This document shows, piece after piece, positions 17,183 to 26,253 of a DNA stretch of 64,000 bases. This stretch comes from an uncultured Gemmiger sp. (GTDB lineage: Bacteria; Bacillota; Clostridia; Oscillospirales; Ruminococcaceae). The stretch spans positions 30,968-94,967 of the forward strand of contig CASFJO010000059.1 of NCBI GenBank assembly GCA_949295035.1. The letters run 5' to 3'. Within the stretch, counting starts at the first letter, position 1; each line of letters starts with the position of its first letter. The translations under genes were made by a program, and so were the position numbers. The notes under the pieces were generated by a model. That model did not search any database. It was not told the DNA's origin and saw nothing but the letters and a program-made list of their open reading frames with translations.

Positions 17183-18064
17183 TCAGTCCAGAGCGATAAG
17201 GGGATATTCCCGATCGCCCAGGCCGTGCCGGGCAGCGGCTTCCACTGTGTGGATGCCATGACGGCTGTTCATTCGTTCGATCAGGGCCGCCTTGCCGGGA
17301 TCGTTTGCGTGTACCACCGCGTCGTAGCAGGCCTGGTCCAGCGCCACCGGGTCAGTAGAGGCAAAGACGCCCAGGTCGGCCATCTCCGGCTCGGCGGGAT
17401 GGCTGTCGCAGTCACAGTCCACGCTCAGCCGGTTGGCCACGTTGATATAGGCCAGATTTTCCGCGCCTTTACAGGCGATCACCGCCTGGCAGGCGTCCGC
17501 CATGGATTCCAGAAAGTCGTCCTGCTCCGGCAGATTGTCCCACAGGGCTTGCGGGTCGGTCATCCGGCCGGCGCTGTGTATATAAGCCTTGCCACAGGTG
17601 GAGGCGATGCCGATGCTGATGTTCTTCAGCGCGCCGCCGAATCCGCCCATCAGATGCCCCTTGAAGTGGGAGAGCACCAGCACCGAGTCATAGTTGGCAA
17701 AATGCTGCCCCACGATATCTTTATCCAGGTGGAACCCATTTTGTACCGGAAGCTCCATTTCGCCAAATTCGTCCATGATATCGCAGGGGGCCATGGCTCG
17801 GAAGCCGTGGTCCTCGATCGCTTTCCAGTGCAGTTTCGGGTCCTGCCGCTGGCCGCCGTAGGCGGTGCAGCATTCGATGATGGTGCCGTTCAGCCGGTTG
17901 ACCAGGCTGCCGATCAGTTGCGGATGCAGGTAGTTGTGCCCGCCGGGTTCGCCGGTGGAGATCTTGACCCCTACCTTACCCTGCAAGGTGACCCCTAGCG
18001 CGTCAAAGATGCGGTTCAGGCTTTCCGGTGTGATCGCTTTGGTAAAATATACGATGGATGGCAT
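17183..18064 (-). CDS. DUF362 domain-containing protein
   Basis: The 293-residue product consists of a DUF362 domain: an early strand with VGVKISTGEPGGHNYLHP, a central LSHFKGHLMGGFGGALKN motif and a C-terminal FASTDPVALDQACYD segment. Many DUF362 proteins carry an added 2[4Fe-4S] ferredoxin domain. Here no CxxCxxC cluster motif is present, although scattered cysteines (ECC, CDCD) exist. No reaction is established for the family. The ATG at 18064 has GGAAAGGGAG nine bases upstream; the 34-residue upstream extension contains no conserved sequence. It appears to be a single-gene unit with its own terminator. Confidence 0.85.
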   Translation of the reverse strand: MPSIVYFTKAITPESLNRIFDALGVTLQGKVGVKISTGEPGGHNYLHPQLIGSLVNRLNGTIIECCTAYGGQRQDPKLHWKAIEDHGFRAMAPCDIMDEFGEMELPVQNGFHLDKDIVGQHFANYDSVLVLSHFKGHLMGGFGGALKNISIGIASTCGKAYIHSAGRMTDPQALWDNLPEQDDFLESMADACQAVIACKGAENLAYINVANRLSVDCDCDSHPAEPEMADLGVFASTDPVALDQACYDAVVHANDPGKAALIERMNSRHGIHTVEAAARHGLGDREYPLIALD

Positions 18065-18196
18065 AGTAAAACGCTCCCTTTCCCAGATGCTGCGCCACGG
18101 AAATACTTCTTTTCCTGTAGTATATCTCTCCCGCGTGTAAATGTCTAATACCAGGTTTCTATGCACAACTATGCCTTTTGCGTATGGTCGCCTCCG

Positions 18197-18225
18197 AAAA
18201 AGCGCCCCCGCCGGAGCGGGGGCGC
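18197..18225 (-). terminator. Terminator of the sugar-utilisation operon
   Basis: A ten-bp GC stem (18202-18211 with 18216-18225) with a four-base loop is followed on the minus strand by T5. It lies just after the stop of the DUF4091 gene. Confidence 0.85.
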
Positions 18226-18242
18226 GGAGCGCAAAAACGGGA

Positions 18243-19904
18243 TCACAGCCCTCCGGCTTCGTTCAGCCGGGCCAGGGCCAGGGCCCAGAGCCGGGCAAAA
18301 AACTCCTTGCCGGTGGGGTAGCGGGCGAAGGTCATCTCGCCGCCGGTCTGCCGCAGCAGATCCAGTGTCTGTGGGCGGCCAAAGCGGTCCTCATACAGCC
18401 GCAGCAGCCGCAGGTCCTGCCAGGCTTCCTTCAGCACCTCGCCCCGGATGGACTCCCAGGGCGTTCCGTCCGGCCCCGGATATACCAGGAACGGGTCCCC
18501 GGAGGGGAACGCCCCGCCCGCGTCGGTAACGCGGAAGGGGTCGATATGCCGTACCGAGCGCTGGGAATTGTAGAAGTTGAATCCCCAGTGCAGAAATCCC
18601 TCGATGTCATACAAATACAGCAGCACGCCCAGAATGCGGTTGCGGGCGCTGGGCATGGCGATGAAACGGTTGGGCACGTCGATCGCCTGTACCGTGCAGT
18701 AGTAGGTCCACAGGCCGGTCACCCCCTGGTCGGCAAAGGTTTGCAGATGGTCGCAGCAGACCACCGGCTTTTCCACGATGCCCTCCCGGTAGATCGCGTA
18801 GCTGCTGAGCGCGTCGATCACGTGGCAGCCGGCGAGCAGGTCGGCCACGGTGGCCTTGGCGGCGGCGTAGGTCTCTTTTTCGTGGTCGTGGGGCTCGTCC
18901 GAAATATGAAACCACACATGGTCCAGCCCTGCCAGCCGGTCCAGTTCCGCCTTGAGGGCGGGCAGAAACACCCGCAAAAACCGGGTGTACTCGCCGCCCA
19001 CCGCCGGAGTGTGCCAGCCGAACCGCTTTTCCGGGCCGGCGGGGGTGTTCACCCAGATCTTGGGCGCGCACACCGCTCCCCATTGGGTGAAAAGGTGGGC
19101 CACCTCGATCTCGGTGATCCCGTGTTTGCGGCACAGTTCCACCCAGCGGCGCAGCCGGGAAAAGTCAAAGTGGTAGGTTTCACCGTCCCAGTCGATCTCC
19201 ACCAGCTGTACGGTGGTGCGCTCGCCTCCCTTGGCGGTGTCCAGCGGCGGGGTGAACACCGGGGTCAGCAGCATGTTCACCCCGTGAGCGGCGGCGGCAG
19301 CGATAAAGTTGTCCAGGATGCGCCAGTGCTCTTCGCTGAACACCGGCACCTGGTAGTAGTCGGCCAGGCAGTCCGCATGGAACCACTGGGTATGATACAG
19401 TGTCAGGGGCGGCAGCGTCCGGGCAAGCACCCGTACCAGCACCGAAAAGTCCGCCAGCGGCTCGCCGGTTTCTGTGCGCACCTCCAGCCGGAGCTCCGTG
19501 TCCCCCGGCGGCAGCTGTGCCGCGTCCAGAGCGATCCACAGGCTGCGCCATTGGGCGGGCATGCCCCGCACCGGCTCATCCGGGGCAAGGGGGACCAGCA
19601 GATCCGGCAGCAGGCCGGGGCTGGTGGTCAGGTAGTTGTCGTCCCAGGTGCCATGGCAGGGATACTCGCAGGGTGCCAGATCCACCCGGCGAAGGCTGGC
19701 CGCCGCGGCCGCCGGGCCTGTACACCGGACCCGGAACAGGGTGGAACTCTCGCCAAAATCGTCGTTGGCGCAGGTATAAGCCAGCTGGAAACTCCAGCGC
19801 TGGTCGCGCAGAAGGGTCACCCGCGCCGGCTCCCAAACGGGGGGCGGGCAGGCGGGCCGCACCTTTTCCAGACTGTCGGTCAGCCGAAAGGCAAATTCGG
19901 TCAT
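18243..19904 (-). CDS. DUF4091 glycoside-hydrolase-like protein
   Basis: The 553-residue cytosolic protein matches proteins carrying the C-terminal DUF4091 domain. These look like TIM-barrel glycosidases preceded by a beta-sandwich. The sandwich spans about 1-165; the barrel starts near YHTQWFHADCLADYY (about 180). The likely acidic residues lie in HVWFHISDEPHDHE (about 335) and the aromatic-rich GFLHWGFNFYN (about 440). The DUF4091 end includes VYPGPDGTPWESIRGEVL. There is no signal peptide, so it would act inside on imported oligosaccharides. It is the last gene of the Lpl-like transport operon, 25 bases after the secreted GH-like gene. The exact bond cleaved is unknown. Confidence 0.85.
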   Translation of the reverse strand: MTEFAFRLTDSLEKVRPACPPPVWEPARVTLLRDQRWSFQLAYTCANDDFGESSTLFRVRCTGPAAAAASLRRVDLAPCEYPCHGTWDDNYLTTSPGLLPDLLVPLAPDEPVRGMPAQWRSLWIALDAAQLPPGDTELRLEVRTETGEPLADFSVLVRVLARTLPPLTLYHTQWFHADCLADYYQVPVFSEEHWRILDNFIAAAAAHGVNMLLTPVFTPPLDTAKGGERTTVQLVEIDWDGETYHFDFSRLRRWVELCRKHGITEIEVAHLFTQWGAVCAPKIWVNTPAGPEKRFGWHTPAVGGEYTRFLRVFLPALKAELDRLAGLDHVWFHISDEPHDHEKETYAAAKATVADLLAGCHVIDALSSYAIYREGIVEKPVVCCDHLQTFADQGVTGLWTYYCTVQAIDVPNRFIAMPSARNRILGVLLYLYDIEGFLHWGFNFYNSQRSVRHIDPFRVTDAGGAFPSGDPFLVYPGPDGTPWESIRGEVLKEAWQDLRLLRLYEDRFGRPQTLDLLRQTGGEMTFARYPTGKEFFARLWALALARLNEAGGL

Positions 19905-19929
19905 AGGCGTCTCCTTTCCTTACAGGGGT

Positions 19930-22458
19930 TCACCGCCAGGTCACGGTATCCCATTCCACCCATCTGCCCTGGGAGGCGCTGCTTTTTGCGCCGTTTACCG
20001 TGATGCGGATGGTATGGGTGCCGAAAGGCAGTTCGCCGGTGTCGTACCAGACGGCCTGGCTTTGCAGTTCGGGGGCGTAGGTATCCACGGTGGCTGCCAC
20101 CGTGCCGTCCACCGAGATGTCCGCCGTGCCGCACCAGGGAGCCTTCAGCCCCCGCAGCACCGCGTTCGTACCGGTAAAGGTGAACTCCACGTGGGCCTTC
20201 CAGGTACTGCTGGACAGATCATCTCCGTGGTAGCAACCCTCCACCGACTGGTGAGTCCAGATCGAAAAGCGGCTTACCCGGGCGTCATCCTCGTTCCAGA
20301 CAGCGGTGTCCATCTTTGGGTCGTTGCCGGCACTGTCCAGCAGCTGCACTGCGTCAAACTCGATCCAGCAGCCGATGGAACCGGCGCTCTTTTCTCCCAG
20401 CACCCGCAGCAGCACTGTGTGGGTCCCCGGCGCCAGTTCGCCCGTGTCGAAGAGCACGGCCTGGTCCTCCCGCACCGCGCTGTAGGTGTCCACCGTGACC
20501 GGTTCGCCGCCGTCCACGGATATCTGTGCCAGGCCGCACCAGTCGCCCCGGATGCCCAGGACCCGGGCCTGGGTACCGGTGAAGGTAAACTCCGCGTACT
20601 CGCCGGCGCTCTGTGCCGACATATCGGTGCCGTTGTAGCTCTTCTCCGACCGCTGCAGATTCCAGCCGCCGCTGCGGGCGATGAAGTCGCTGCTCTCGTC
20701 CACCGTCAGCACCCGGGCCGCATCCAGTCCCGGCGTCTGGAAAGAGCGCGCCGGGGCGGCGGCCTCGCCGGCCGCGTTCACGGCGGACACCGTCCAGTAC
20801 AGCACCGCCGCGTCGGGCAGATCCTGCGAGGCCTGGTACAGCGTGTTGGGGCCGGTGTAGGTGTCCAGGATCGGATCGGTCAGGTCCGGGCTGGCGGAGA
20901 CCACCAGATGGTAGTTTACCGCGCCCGGCACCGCCTGCCAGGCAAAGGTCTGGGCCGTGCTGCCCACAGCGTTTTCCGCGGGGGCCGTGAGGGTCGGGGC
21001 GGCAGGCAGGGCGTCCGCCGTGTCGGTGGTGAAGTGGTAGACCACCACGCACTCACCGGGGATGGCATCCCGCAGCACGCCGCCGGAGACCGGCACCCCC
21101 GCTCCCAGATGGCTCACATAGTCGGGGGCAGTGTCCCAGACGCTCTCCCCCCGCAGCACCATGGCGTCGGCCATGCGGTACCGGTCGGGTATCTGGAGGG
21201 TCAGGGTGGTGGGGTCCCATTTGTTGATAACGATGACCCGCAGGTCATCGGCGCCGGTATTCTCATAGCTGAATACCCGCACGGTGGGGGCGGTGCTGGA
21301 TGCCTCAAGGGTGTTGTCCAGCACGTTCTGGTTCAGGATGCGGTGGGCCAGGACAGGCCCGGTGAACCGCTGCGTATCCCCGGTCAGATACCAGGCGTCC
21401 AGATCGAACCAGCCGAAGGCGTTGTCCATGCCGTCGTTGGTAATGGAGGCTTTGCTGGGCCAGTGGGAAGGCCAGGTGAGGATCTGATCGTACGATTCCC
21501 GGTTGACCATGTCCAGCAGCGCATTGAGCAGCGCCATGCCGCCGCCCAGGTCCCGCACATGGCCGGCGGCCCAGTTGTCCTGGATGGGGGTCCAGCCGAT
21601 GTCGCACTCGCCCAGGATAGCCTCCTTGCCCTCGATGGGCTTTCCGGGTGTCAGGATATCGTCCCCGTCCTTGTCAAAATACTTGTCCCAGCCATAGAAG
21701 GCATACCGGTGGTCGTCATAGGCGTCGAACGCCCCGCCGGAGGCCTCCACCAGGGCGTTGTTCCAGCGGTTCCAGAGGATGTTTTCCGGCGCGCGCTGCA
21801 ACACCAGCCGGAAATTCGGGTTGGCCTGCTTTACGATCCGCTGAAATTCCGGGTACAGCCCGCCCAGATAGCGGGCGTTGTCAAGGCCGTCCGCTCCGTG
21901 GTTCCAGACCTCGTTGCCCATGTCAAAGTAGCACAGTTCAATGCCCTGGTCGGCGATGTATCGGGCCATGGAGGCGGTCAGGTCCTGGATCTGTTCCAGA
22001 GTGGCTTCGCCGCCGAAGGTGTCCAGCGATTCCAGCGGGATCATCACAAAGGGCACGATCGACTGGCGCTTGCAGAAGTCGATGAACTCCCGCAGGCCGA
22101 AGGTGCCGGCAGCGTCGTGGGTGTTCAGGCCGCCCCAATAGCGGGCGGGGGAGAGAGGTTCTTCCGTCTCCCAGTTAAAGGCCCAGGCGTCATAGCCCCA
22201 GCGCATCATGCTGAGAGAACCGGCCGCGAAGGTCTGCTCCATCCAGTTGCCGTCGGCGGCCCACATCTCGTCGCTGGTGATGGACATTTCGATGTTGACC
22301 CCCACACGGCGTGCGCCCCCGATCGGACGGGCGCTGGCGCCGTCCACCGTGACGGTGACCTCCGAGGGGCCCAGCGCCCGCACAGGTGCAGCCAGCGGAA
22401 GAACGGCTGCGGTGAACAGCGCGGCCAGCAGGCCGCTTAGGATCCTTCGTTTTTTCAT
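19930..22458 (-). CDS. Secreted clan GH-A glycoside-hydrolase-like protein with two C-terminal binding modules
   Basis: The 842-residue product has a cleavable signal peptide (MKKRRIL then a hydrophobic core ending near APVRA, about residue 29). A TIM-barrel region spans about 40-400. The catalytic pair of a retaining clan-A enzyme is visible: N182-E183 in FDMGNEVWN (acid/base) and E284 in ILGECDIGW (nucleophile candidate). A small sandwich domain (about 400-490) and a fibronectin-III-like domain (about 490-575) follow. Two related beta-sandwich modules sit at about 585-705 and 716-842, each with an EFTFTGT strand and a GTHT turn. The substrate is unknown; an arabinoside, galactoside or xyloside is possible. 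The ATG at 22458 has AAAAGGAG upstream. Confidence 0.86.
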   Translation of the reverse strand: MKKRRILSGLLAALFTAAVLPLAAPVRALGPSEVTVTVDGASARPIGGARRVGVNIEMSITSDEMWAADGNWMEQTFAAGSLSMMRWGYDAWAFNWETEEPLSPARYWGGLNTHDAAGTFGLREFIDFCKRQSIVPFVMIPLESLDTFGGEATLEQIQDLTASMARYIADQGIELCYFDMGNEVWNHGADGLDNARYLGGLYPEFQRIVKQANPNFRLVLQRAPENILWNRWNNALVEASGGAFDAYDDHRYAFYGWDKYFDKDGDDILTPGKPIEGKEAILGECDIGWTPIQDNWAAGHVRDLGGGMALLNALLDMVNRESYDQILTWPSHWPSKASITNDGMDNAFGWFDLDAWYLTGDTQRFTGPVLAHRILNQNVLDNTLEASSTAPTVRVFSYENTGADDLRVIVINKWDPTTLTLQIPDRYRMADAMVLRGESVWDTAPDYVSHLGAGVPVSGGVLRDAIPGECVVVYHFTTDTADALPAAPTLTAPAENAVGSTAQTFAWQAVPGAVNYHLVVSASPDLTDPILDTYTGPNTLYQASQDLPDAAVLYWTVSAVNAAGEAAAPARSFQTPGLDAARVLTVDESSDFIARSGGWNLQRSEKSYNGTDMSAQSAGEYAEFTFTGTQARVLGIRGDWCGLAQISVDGGEPVTVDTYSAVREDQAVLFDTGELAPGTHTVLLRVLGEKSAGSIGCWIEFDAVQLLDSAGNDPKMDTAVWNEDDARVSRFSIWTHQSVEGCYHGDDLSSSTWKAHVEFTFTGTNAVLRGLKAPWCGTADISVDGTVAATVDTYAPELQSQAVWYDTGELPFGTHTIRITVNGAKSSASQGRWVEWDTVTWR

Positions 22459-22482
22459 AGTCGCTCCTTTTCCCAAAGATTG

Positions 22483-22525
22483 AAAAAGGGCGGAACCCCC
22501 ACCCCAAACGGGGGAAGTTCCGCCC
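22483..22525 (-). terminator. Partial terminator after the solute-binding protein gene
   Basis: On the minus strand a nine-bp outer stem (22525-22517 with 22496-22488) plus an inner C5/G5 stem is followed by T5. It sits between the solute-binding gene and the GH gene, so it probably lowers expression of the distal genes and leaves the binding protein in excess. Confidence 0.75.
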
Positions 22526-22543
22526 AGTGTATGGATCACAGGG

Positions 22544-24124
22544 TCATTCGGCGGAATGGCTTTCGTTGAAAGCAAGCACCTGGGTCTTGAAGGCCTCCTG
22601 CAGCTTGTCAACGCCGGCTGCCGTCAGCTTTTCCTGCAGCTTCTGGATGTCGCCCTCCGGGTCGTCGGTAAAGCCCAGCTGCAGCAGTTTGTAGTCGGAG
22701 TTGTAGATCTCGCTTACCGCGGCCACCTCGTTCTTGACCTCGGAATCGTCAAACACGAAGGTCAGATACCGGCCGCTGCGGGCGGTGGTCTTCCAGTTCT
22801 CCACCAGTTCGTCCTGGTTGGGGATGCCGCCTTCCACGGTGCGCCAGGTGGCGTCGTTGCGCACGCCCCAGTTGCAGTTGCTGTCGTAGGCGTAGTTGCT
22901 GCTCTGCGGCAGAGACTTCAGGCCGTGGTCGCCCACCGCCTCCCAGTGCACGCCCTCGATGCCGTAGCAGAACAGGTCGTTGCAGGTGGGGTCGTTGCGC
23001 AGATAGTCCAGCGCCATCAGGGCGCGCTCAGGATTCTTGGACTTGGAGAAGATGCTCATGCCGTTGGCCAGGTAGGACTGGATGGTGGCGGGAGCGCCGT
23101 TCATGGCGTCAAACACCCGCACGTCCCACTCGGGGTGCTCGGCCTGCAGGGTCGCGTAGAGGCTCTTGGCGGTGTTGATGTTCATCACAGCCAGGGCGGA
23201 TTTGCCGGCCTGGAAGCTCTCGGTGTTGTTCTGGGTGTTGACCACGGCGTTCTTGCTCCAGAAGCCACGATCCTTCCAATCCTTCACATGGTTCAGCACG
23301 TTCAGGAAGATGTCGGTATCGAGGGTGCTCATCACGTTGGCTTCGGGATCGTTCTCGCCCACGCAGGTGATCAGATTGGCGGGAGGCAGCACCGCGTACC
23401 GGTCGTTGCCCTTGGCGTTGGATTCCACGTTCCACATCAGGTCAAACACGAACTGACGGTCGTAGTCGGAGCCCACGTCCAGCGGGATCATGGAGGGCTC
23501 GTTGTCCACGATAGCCTGCATGTAGGCCTCAGCGTCCTCAAAGGTGTCCAGGGATTCGATGCCGTATTTGTCCATCAGATCGCCCCGGGCCATCCACACA
23601 TAGGCGGTGAGCTCCTGATAGTTCATGGGCAGCATGTAGACTTTGCCGTCCACCTTGGCCTGCTCCCAGGCTTCGGGATACATGCTCTCGGCGGTCATGG
23701 GGGCGTAGGTCTCCAGCGCCTCCTGGGTGATCTCCCAGAAGCCCTGCTTGGTGGCCTGGGCGTTGTAGAAGCACCAGTCGGCGGTGAAGATGATGTCCCA
23801 GTCCTCGCCGGAAGCGAAGATCAGCGGGTATTTCTGCTCATACTCGCTCCAGCTCATGAACTTCACGTCGATGGTGGCGTTGATGGCCTCCTTCAGCCGC
23901 TCGTTGATCTTCTCGAACACTAGGTCGTTGTCCACAGGGCGGTCGCCGATCAGGTACATGGTCAGGGTGACTTCCTCCGAGATGTCCGGGCCGGACGCCG
24001 CGGCGGAACCGGCGGACGAGGGCGGCGCAGAACTGGAGTTGCCGGTCTGGCCGCAGGCGGTGAACGCGCTCAGCACCAGGATCAGGGCCAGTACGAGCGC
24101 CAGCAGTTTCGCTGTCTTTTTCAT
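22544..24124 (-). CDS. Sugar ABC transporter solute-binding lipoprotein (LplA-like)
   Basis: The 526-residue product is an extracellular solute-binding protein of family 1, LplA type. A lipoprotein signal precedes Cys about residue 24 (hydrophobic core then SAFTACG), followed by a Ser/Ala/Pro linker. The body has the long two-lobe fold with aromatic-rich ligand regions (DWDIIFTADWCFYNAQ, about 95) and a C-terminal section typical of the oligosaccharide-binding group. It would be tethered outside the membrane and deliver an oligosaccharide to the permeases encoded just upstream. No ATPase gene is linked, as is usual for this group, which uses a shared MsmX-type ATPase. ATG 24124 has AAGGAGG upstream. 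Confidence 0.93.
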   Translation of the reverse strand: MKKTAKLLALVLALILVLSAFTACGQTGNSSSAPPSSAGSAAASGPDISEEVTLTMYLIGDRPVDNDLVFEKINERLKEAINATIDVKFMSWSEYEQKYPLIFASGEDWDIIFTADWCFYNAQATKQGFWEITQEALETYAPMTAESMYPEAWEQAKVDGKVYMLPMNYQELTAYVWMARGDLMDKYGIESLDTFEDAEAYMQAIVDNEPSMIPLDVGSDYDRQFVFDLMWNVESNAKGNDRYAVLPPANLITCVGENDPEANVMSTLDTDIFLNVLNHVKDWKDRGFWSKNAVVNTQNNTESFQAGKSALAVMNINTAKSLYATLQAEHPEWDVRVFDAMNGAPATIQSYLANGMSIFSKSKNPERALMALDYLRNDPTCNDLFCYGIEGVHWEAVGDHGLKSLPQSSNYAYDSNCNWGVRNDATWRTVEGGIPNQDELVENWKTTARSGRYLTFVFDDSEVKNEVAAVSEIYNSDYKLLQLGFTDDPEGDIQKLQEKLTAAGVDKLQEAFKTQVLAFNESHSAE

Positions 24125-24185
24125 GGGGGTCCTCCTTTTCTTTGTGTGTATGCCACGCCGCGCATCCGATGCGCGGATTCTTACC

Positions 24186-25100
24186 TCAGCCTTTTACGGC
24201 GCCGATGGTGACGCCCTTTACGAAATACTTCTGCAGGAACGGATACAGCAGGATGATGGGACCGGTGGCCACCACCGTCATGGCCAGTTTCATGGGTTCG
24301 CTGGGCACCTCGCTCATGGGCAGGCCGCTGCGGGCGGCCGCCGCGCTGATGGCCTGGGCCTTGGTGAGGATGTTGTTCAAGAAGTACTGCAGGGGGTACA
24401 GATCGCTGCGCCCTTCGTCCAAAAACAGCATGGCGTCGTACCAGTCGTTCCAGTAGTTCAGGGCGATGAACAGCCCCACCGTGGCCAGGCCCGCCTTGCA
24501 CAGCGGCATGGCCACCCGGCGATAGATGGTGAAATCCCCCGCGCCGTCCAGCCGGGCGGATTCGTACAGCGCCTCCGGAATGCCGGCCATGTAGCTTTTC
24601 AGGATCAGCAGATAGGTCACGTTGATCAGGATGGGCAGGATCAGCGCGATGATGTTGTTATGAAAATGCAGGTATTTAGTGTTGAAGATGTACCAGGGCA
24701 CCAGACCGCCGCCGAAGATGGAGGTGAAGTAAAAGAAAAAGGACATCTGGTAGCGGTAGCGGAAGTTCCGGCTGGAGAGCACATAGGCGGCCATGCTGGT
24801 GAGAAAGAGCCCCAGCAGGGTGCCGGTCACCGTAACAAAGATGGTCACACCATAGGCGCGCAACAGGTCTTCCGGGATCTTGAACAGGGTCTGGTAGGCG
24901 GCCAGCGAAAAGGTCTCGGGGATCAGCTGGTAGCCGTGGGTCAGAATGGAGGTCTGGTCCGAGAAGGAGCCGCTGAGCACCAGCAGAAAGGGCAGCAGGC
25001 AGCAGGCGGACAGCACCGCCAGGATCACATGGGACAGGATATCGAAGGTGATCCGGTCCCGGCCCACCGGCTTTTTAGGGGTCTTGTTTGCCTTTGTCAT
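24186..25100 (-). CDS. Carbohydrate ABC transporter permease (LplC/YtcP type)
   Basis: The 304-residue product has six predicted membrane helices and the MalG-type EAA loop, ALYESARLDGAGDFTIYRRVAMP, at about 185-207, which docks with the ATPase. The C-terminal end PFLQKYFVKGVTIGAVKG is diagnostic of the LplC/YtcP subgroup. It pairs with the other permease encoded 14 bases upstream and with the binding protein encoded downstream to import oligosaccharides. ATG 25100 follows an AAGGAGTGATCCC ribosome site. The substrate is not deducible but is likely the same glycan as that processed by the neighbouring GH and DUF4091 proteins. Confidence 0.94.
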   Translation of the reverse strand: MTKANKTPKKPVGRDRITFDILSHVILAVLSACCLLPFLLVLSGSFSDQTSILTHGYQLIPETFSLAAYQTLFKIPEDLLRAYGVTIFVTVTGTLLGLFLTSMAAYVLSSRNFRYRYQMSFFFYFTSIFGGGLVPWYIFNTKYLHFHNNIIALILPILINVTYLLILKSYMAGIPEALYESARLDGAGDFTIYRRVAMPLCKAGLATVGLFIALNYWNDWYDAMLFLDEGRSDLYPLQYFLNNILTKAQAISAAAARSGLPMSEVPSEPMKLAMTVVATGPIILLYPFLQKYFVKGVTIGAVKG

Positions 25101-25114
25101 GGGATCACTCCTTA

Positions 25115-26041
25115 TCAGAACAGCGCGTAGTCGGGTTCCACCTTCTTGACCAGCTTGTTGGCCAGCAGCACCAGCAAGAACGAGAATACCGACTGGTACA
25201 GCCCCGCGGCGCTGGTCATGCCGAACTCCTGCAATTGCAGCAGCGAACGGGTCACGTAGGTGTCGATCACATCGGTGACGTCCAGCACCATCGGGTTGTT
25301 GCCGGTGACCTGCCAGAACATCTGGAAATCGCCCTTCATGATGGTACCGATGGCCAGCAGGAACAGGATCACGATGGTGGGCCGGATGCCCGGCAGGGTG
25401 ATGTAGCGGATCTTCTGCCACATGCTGGCCCCGTCCAGGTCGGCGGCCTCGTAGAGCTGGCCGTCAATGTTCATGATGCTGGCCAGATACATCACCGTGC
25501 CGTAGCCCACGTTCTTGAAGGCGCTCACCCCGATCAGGATAAAGGGCCATATCGCCTTGTTGGAATAGATATCCACCGGGTCCAGCCCCACCGATTCCAG
25601 AAAGGTGTTGACCGCGCCGAACTCGTAGTTGAACATGTTGTAGATGAAGGCCCCTACCACCACCCAGGAGATGAAGTAGGGGAAGAACATCACCGACTGG
25701 GTGATCCGCTTGAACCATTTGCCCGCCAGTTCGCTGAGCAGGATCGCGCAGGTAATTTGGAGGAAGGTGTTCATAAACAGAAACGCCAGATTGTACAGGA
25801 TGGTATTGCGGGTAACGCTCCAGGCCTTGCCGGACTGGAAGAAATACTCAAAGTTTTTGAAGGCCACCCAGGGGCTGCCGAAGATACCGTCGTGGTAGTT
25901 GTACTCCTTGAAGGCCAGCACGATGCCGCCCATCGGAATGTAGCACATCAGGATCACCACGATGGCCGCCGGAAGCAGCATCAGCCACTTGACCCGGTTC
26001 TCCTTCAGATCCCGGAGAAAGGCGTTTTGGGGCCGTTTCAC
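25115..26041 (-). CDS. Carbohydrate ABC transporter permease (LplB/YteP type)
   Basis: The product of about 308 residues has six membrane helices and the MalF-type loop LYEAADLDGASMWQKIRYITLP, with the C-terminal region GLYQSVFSFLLVLLANKLVKK typical of LplB. The start is uncertain: AAGGAGG directly abuts an in-frame ATG at 26050, which is too close, whereas a GTG at 26041 lies nine bases away and fits best; ATG 26080 has no ribosome site. It is the first gene of the import operon, divergent from the YesN-like regulator. It works with the LplC-type permease and the lipoprotein. Confidence 0.9.
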   Translation of the reverse strand: MKRPQNAFLRDLKENRVKWLMLLPAAIVVILMCYIPMGGIVLAFKEYNYHDGIFGSPWVAFKNFEYFFQSGKAWSVTRNTILYNLAFLFMNTFLQITCAILLSELAGKWFKRITQSVMFFPYFISWVVVGAFIYNMFNYEFGAVNTFLESVGLDPVDIYSNKAIWPFILIGVSAFKNVGYGTVMYLASIMNIDGQLYEAADLDGASMWQKIRYITLPGIRPTIVILFLLAIGTIMKGDFQMFWQVTGNNPMVLDVTDVIDTYVTRSLLQLQEFGMTSAAGLYQSVFSFLLVLLANKLVKKVEPDYALF

Positions 26042-26144
26042 GGTTCTCATCCTCCTTGTCCGGTGAATTTCTTTGTCCATCTACATGGTACCAGACCGGT
26101 ACCGGCAAAACAACGGGAGCCGATTATGAAAGGAGGGAAAAATT

Positions 26145-26189
26145 ATGCTGTTTAAGAAAAAATCAAATGATTGCACGAAAATCCATTGA
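26145..26189 (+). CDS. Possible 14-codon leader peptide
   Basis: A short frame encoding MLFKKKSNDCTKIH starts seven bases after AAGGAGGG, one of the strongest ribosome sites nearby, and stops inside the -35 of the next promoter. No transcript start is evident before it, so it could be chance. If read, it would precede the two-component regulator gene. I assign no function. Confidence 0.25.
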   Translation: MLFKKKSNDCTKIH

Positions 26190-26214
26190 ACAGAAGAAAA
26201 ATTTCATCTATATT
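26186..26214 (+). promoter_or_regulatory. Promoter of the YesN/YesM-type operon
   Basis: TTGAAC (26186-26191), a 17-base spacer and TATATT (26209-26214) lie 40 bases before the regulator start in an A/T-rich patch. Confidence 0.7.
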
Positions 26215-26253
26215 ATAGATAAAGTGCACAAACCCGCAACAGGAGGGATCGGC

